DNA of 6,258 bases from an uncultured bacterium (GTDB taxonomy: Bacteria > Bacillota_I > Bacilli_A > RF39 > UBA660): positions 1 to 6,258 of the forward strand of contig CASEAD010000192.1 in NCBI GenBank assembly GCA_949285775.1, read 5' to 3'. How positions within the stretch are numbered: the stretch's first letter is position 1; the number at the start of each line of letters is the position of its first letter. Shown here piece after piece: positions 5,166 to 6,258 of the stretch. The translations under genes and the position numbers were made by a program. The notes beneath the pieces are model-generated. The model was not told the DNA's origin, did no database searches, and saw nothing but the letters and a program-made list of their open reading frames with translations.

Positions 5166-5957
5166 GTGGAAGTATTATTTTATATTATTTTCTTCATCTT
5201 TGGATGTATAATGGGTTCATTTTATCACGTAGTAGCGACCAGATTATCTAATGATGAATCAATTATATCCCCTCCTTCCCATTGCCCTAAATGTAATCAT
5301 AGATTAAAGTGGTATGAAAATATTCCTATAATATCTTATATAATATTAAGAGGAAAATGTAGTAAATGTCATAGTAAAATACCCCTTAGTTATTTAGTAG
5401 TAGAAGTAGTTACAGGATTGTTATTTGCCGTAAGTTATCATTGTTTTCATTTCGAATATACTCAATTAATAAGCTTAATATTTATATCAGGACTAATAAT
5501 AGTAATAGTAAGTGATATAGAATATATGATAATATTAGATGAAGTATTAACAGTTTCCTCGTTACTTATTATAATTACTTATACCATTTTCTTAATAATA
5601 GAAAATGGACTTTATAGTGGCATATCTGAATTAATGGTTCACCATATCTATCCTGGTATAGGAGCATTTGCTGCTATGTATGCCTTAAAATTATTTGGAG
5701 ATAAAGTCTTTAAAAAAGAATCCCTTGGTGGAGGAGATATTAAATTAATGTTTTTATTTGGATTAGTATTAGGCTTTCCCTTAGCAATATGCACTATATT
5801 TTTAGCAACATTTATAGCGTTCCCCATTGCCTTATTCATAATGTTTACAGATAAAGAAAATATAATACCATTTGGTCCATTTTTAAGTATGTCAGCTATA
5901 CTTATATTAATTTCCAAAATAGAATTTATAGATATTATAAATTTTTTAATAAAGTAG
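5166..5957 (+). CDS. pilD: Prepilin peptidase (PilD/ComC, A24 family)
   Basis: Membrane aspartic protease that cuts the short leader from prepilins and, in many members, N-methylates the new N terminus. The 263 residues are full length (ComC about 250, PilD about 290). After a first helix with GSFYHVVATRL (17-27; the usual GSFLN is GSFYH), the N-terminal zinc/methyltransferase-type domain shows CPKC (40-43) and CSKC (65-68). The peptidase domain carries the two catalytic Asp: Asp117 in SDIEYMIILDE, and Asp191 in GGGDIKL. FGPFL is at 236-240. About seven or eight membrane helices are apparent. The GTG start at 5166 has an excellent AGGAGGTG SD (5153-5160) that overlaps the pilC stop codon, so translation is coupled. 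The retained Cys domain suggests both peptidase and methylation activity, but only the peptidase residues are directly visible. Confidence 0.95.
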   Translation: MEVLFYIIFFIFGCIMGSFYHVVATRLSNDESIISPPSHCPKCNHRLKWYENIPIISYIILRGKCSKCHSKIPLSYLVVEVVTGLLFAVSYHCFHFEYTQLISLIFISGLIIVIVSDIEYMIILDEVLTVSSLLIIITYTIFLIIENGLYSGISELMVHHIYPGIGAFAAMYALKLFGDKVFKKESLGGGDIKLMFLFGLVLGFPLAICTIFLATFIAFPIALFIMFTDKENIIPFGPFLSMSAILILISKIEFIDIINFLIK

Positions 5958-5972
5958 AAAGAAGGAGTATAT

Positions 5973-6011
5973 ATGTTAAATTATCTAAAAGTTAACGGAG
6001 GGGGCAAATAA
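5973..6011 (+). CDS. Possible 12-residue leader peptide
   Basis: ATG at 5973 follows a strong SD, GAAGGAG (5961-5967), and opens a 12-codon frame, MLNYLKVNGGGK, ending in TAA. It begins 15 bases after the prepilin peptidase stop and lies before a terminator hairpin and an exported protein gene. The SD quality argues for translation; the length suggests a leader peptide or a gene remnant. It contains no run of one regulatory amino acid beyond three Gly. Expression is unproven. Confidence 0.35.
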   Translation: MLNYLKVNGGGK

Positions 6012-6036
6012 ATTAAACCCTTATAATATATGTATT

Positions 6037-6084
6037 AAAGACTACACGATTAGCCTTATTTTAGGCATATCTTGTAGTCTTTTT
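6037..6084 (+). terminator. Intrinsic terminator or attenuator before the exported protein gene
   Basis: AAAGACTACA (6037-6046) pairs perfectly with TGTAGTCTTT (6073-6082). Inside, GAT/ATC-type pairs and GCCT (6053-6056) with AGGC (6063-6066) extend the hairpin, and TTTTT follows to 6084. Only 17 bases separate the T run from the next ATG, leaving no room for a promoter after the hairpin. The downstream gene must be read through it, so it may act as an attenuator and not only as the end of the pilC operon. A TATAAT lies at 6022-6027 just before the hairpin but lacks a -35. Confidence 0.75.
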
Positions 6085-6101
6085 AGAGGTCGTGGTAACT
6101 C

Positions 6102-6258
6102 ATGAATTATAAGAAGTTATTACTAACTATAAGTATAATTATCATAGTTATATTTAGCTTAATGGCACTTACTAGTTATGCTTACTATACCTTCAGTGGA
6201 GCAACCACAGCATATAATGTTAATACTTATAATGAATACATAGATGTTACCTTTAATA
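6102..6258 (+). CDS. Exported or membrane-anchored protein, N-terminal part
   Basis: The 52 visible residues begin MNYKKLLLTISIIIIVIFSL, a short basic N terminus and a long hydrophobic core. They lead to MALTSYAYYTFSG, with a plausible Sec signal peptidase site after SYA (residue 27). The mature part opens YYTFSGATTAYNVNTYNEYI. This hydrophobic segment followed by AYYTFSG recalls surface proteins of TasA/camelysin or pilin-like repeat type in Firmicutes, but too little is present to assign a family. There is no type IV prepilin motif (Gly then FTLxE), so it is not an obvious substrate of the prepilin peptidase upstream. The ATG at 6102 is preceded by AGAGGT (6085-6090) at a rather wide 11-base spacing; an in-frame TAA at 6096 rules out a further start. 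The gene runs off the window. Confidence 0.75.
   Translation, partial: MNYKKLLLTISIIIIVIFSLMALTSYAYYTFSGATTAYNVNTYNEYIDVTFN

Noticed and set aside
5648..5917. 89-codon minus-strand frame within the prepilin peptidase gene
   Set aside because: It lies opposite the catalytic GGGD region and has no SD or recognisable product.
5973..6101. A c-di-GMP or other known riboswitch before the exported protein gene
   Set aside because: I could not find the conserved core of any riboswitch class I know; only the mini frame and terminator hairpin are supported.

Overview
The window is very AT-rich, with Arg coded almost only by AGA and long A/T spacers. It carries strong Gram-positive Shine-Dalgarno (SD) sites of the AGGAGGTG type, extended -10 promoters and short intrinsic terminators. 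With a YqfQ-like gene, a DUF4186 gene and a Firmicutes-style pilus/competence pair, this points to a low-GC member of the Bacillota, probably an uncultured Bacilli or Mollicutes-related gut lineage. That placement is inferred from composition and gene content only. Trp is always TGG, and no gene uses TGA as a stop, so the window does not settle whether the code is standard.

Layout. Positions 1-399 hold the 3' end of an unrecognised charged gene, closed by a weak terminator. Positions 465-2570 look like one operon: a divergent D-Ala-D-Ala ligase-family gene, ruvA (overlapping it by one base) and a DUF4186 gene. It ends at a good hairpin terminator that could work in both directions. A YqfQ-like, Asn-rich gene converges on that terminator from the minus strand (3197-2754). 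A divergent intergenic region at about 3198-3302 separates it from a small two-helix membrane protein gene (3303-3710). Next come a pilC/comGB-type inner-membrane platform gene (3796-5154) and a prepilin peptidase gene (5166-5957). The window ends in the start of an exported protein gene (6102 onward), whose leader holds a 12-codon reading frame and an intrinsic terminator.

How the genes fit together. PilC and the prepilin peptidase are two core parts of a type IV pilus, competence pseudopilus or type II secretion machine. The assembly ATPase and the pilins are not in the window. The small membrane protein gene and pilC share an identical 11-base extended -10 sequence, so they may be co-regulated. 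The exported protein is downstream and may be a surface product, but it has a Sec-type signal and not a prepilin leader. The ligase is the most interesting single gene: it has Phe where dipeptide ligases have the omega-loop Tyr, a position known to govern D-Ala-D-Ala versus D-Ala-D-Lac synthesis. It also has an unusual acceptor-side loop. No mobile elements, CRISPR arrays, tRNA or rRNA genes were seen.
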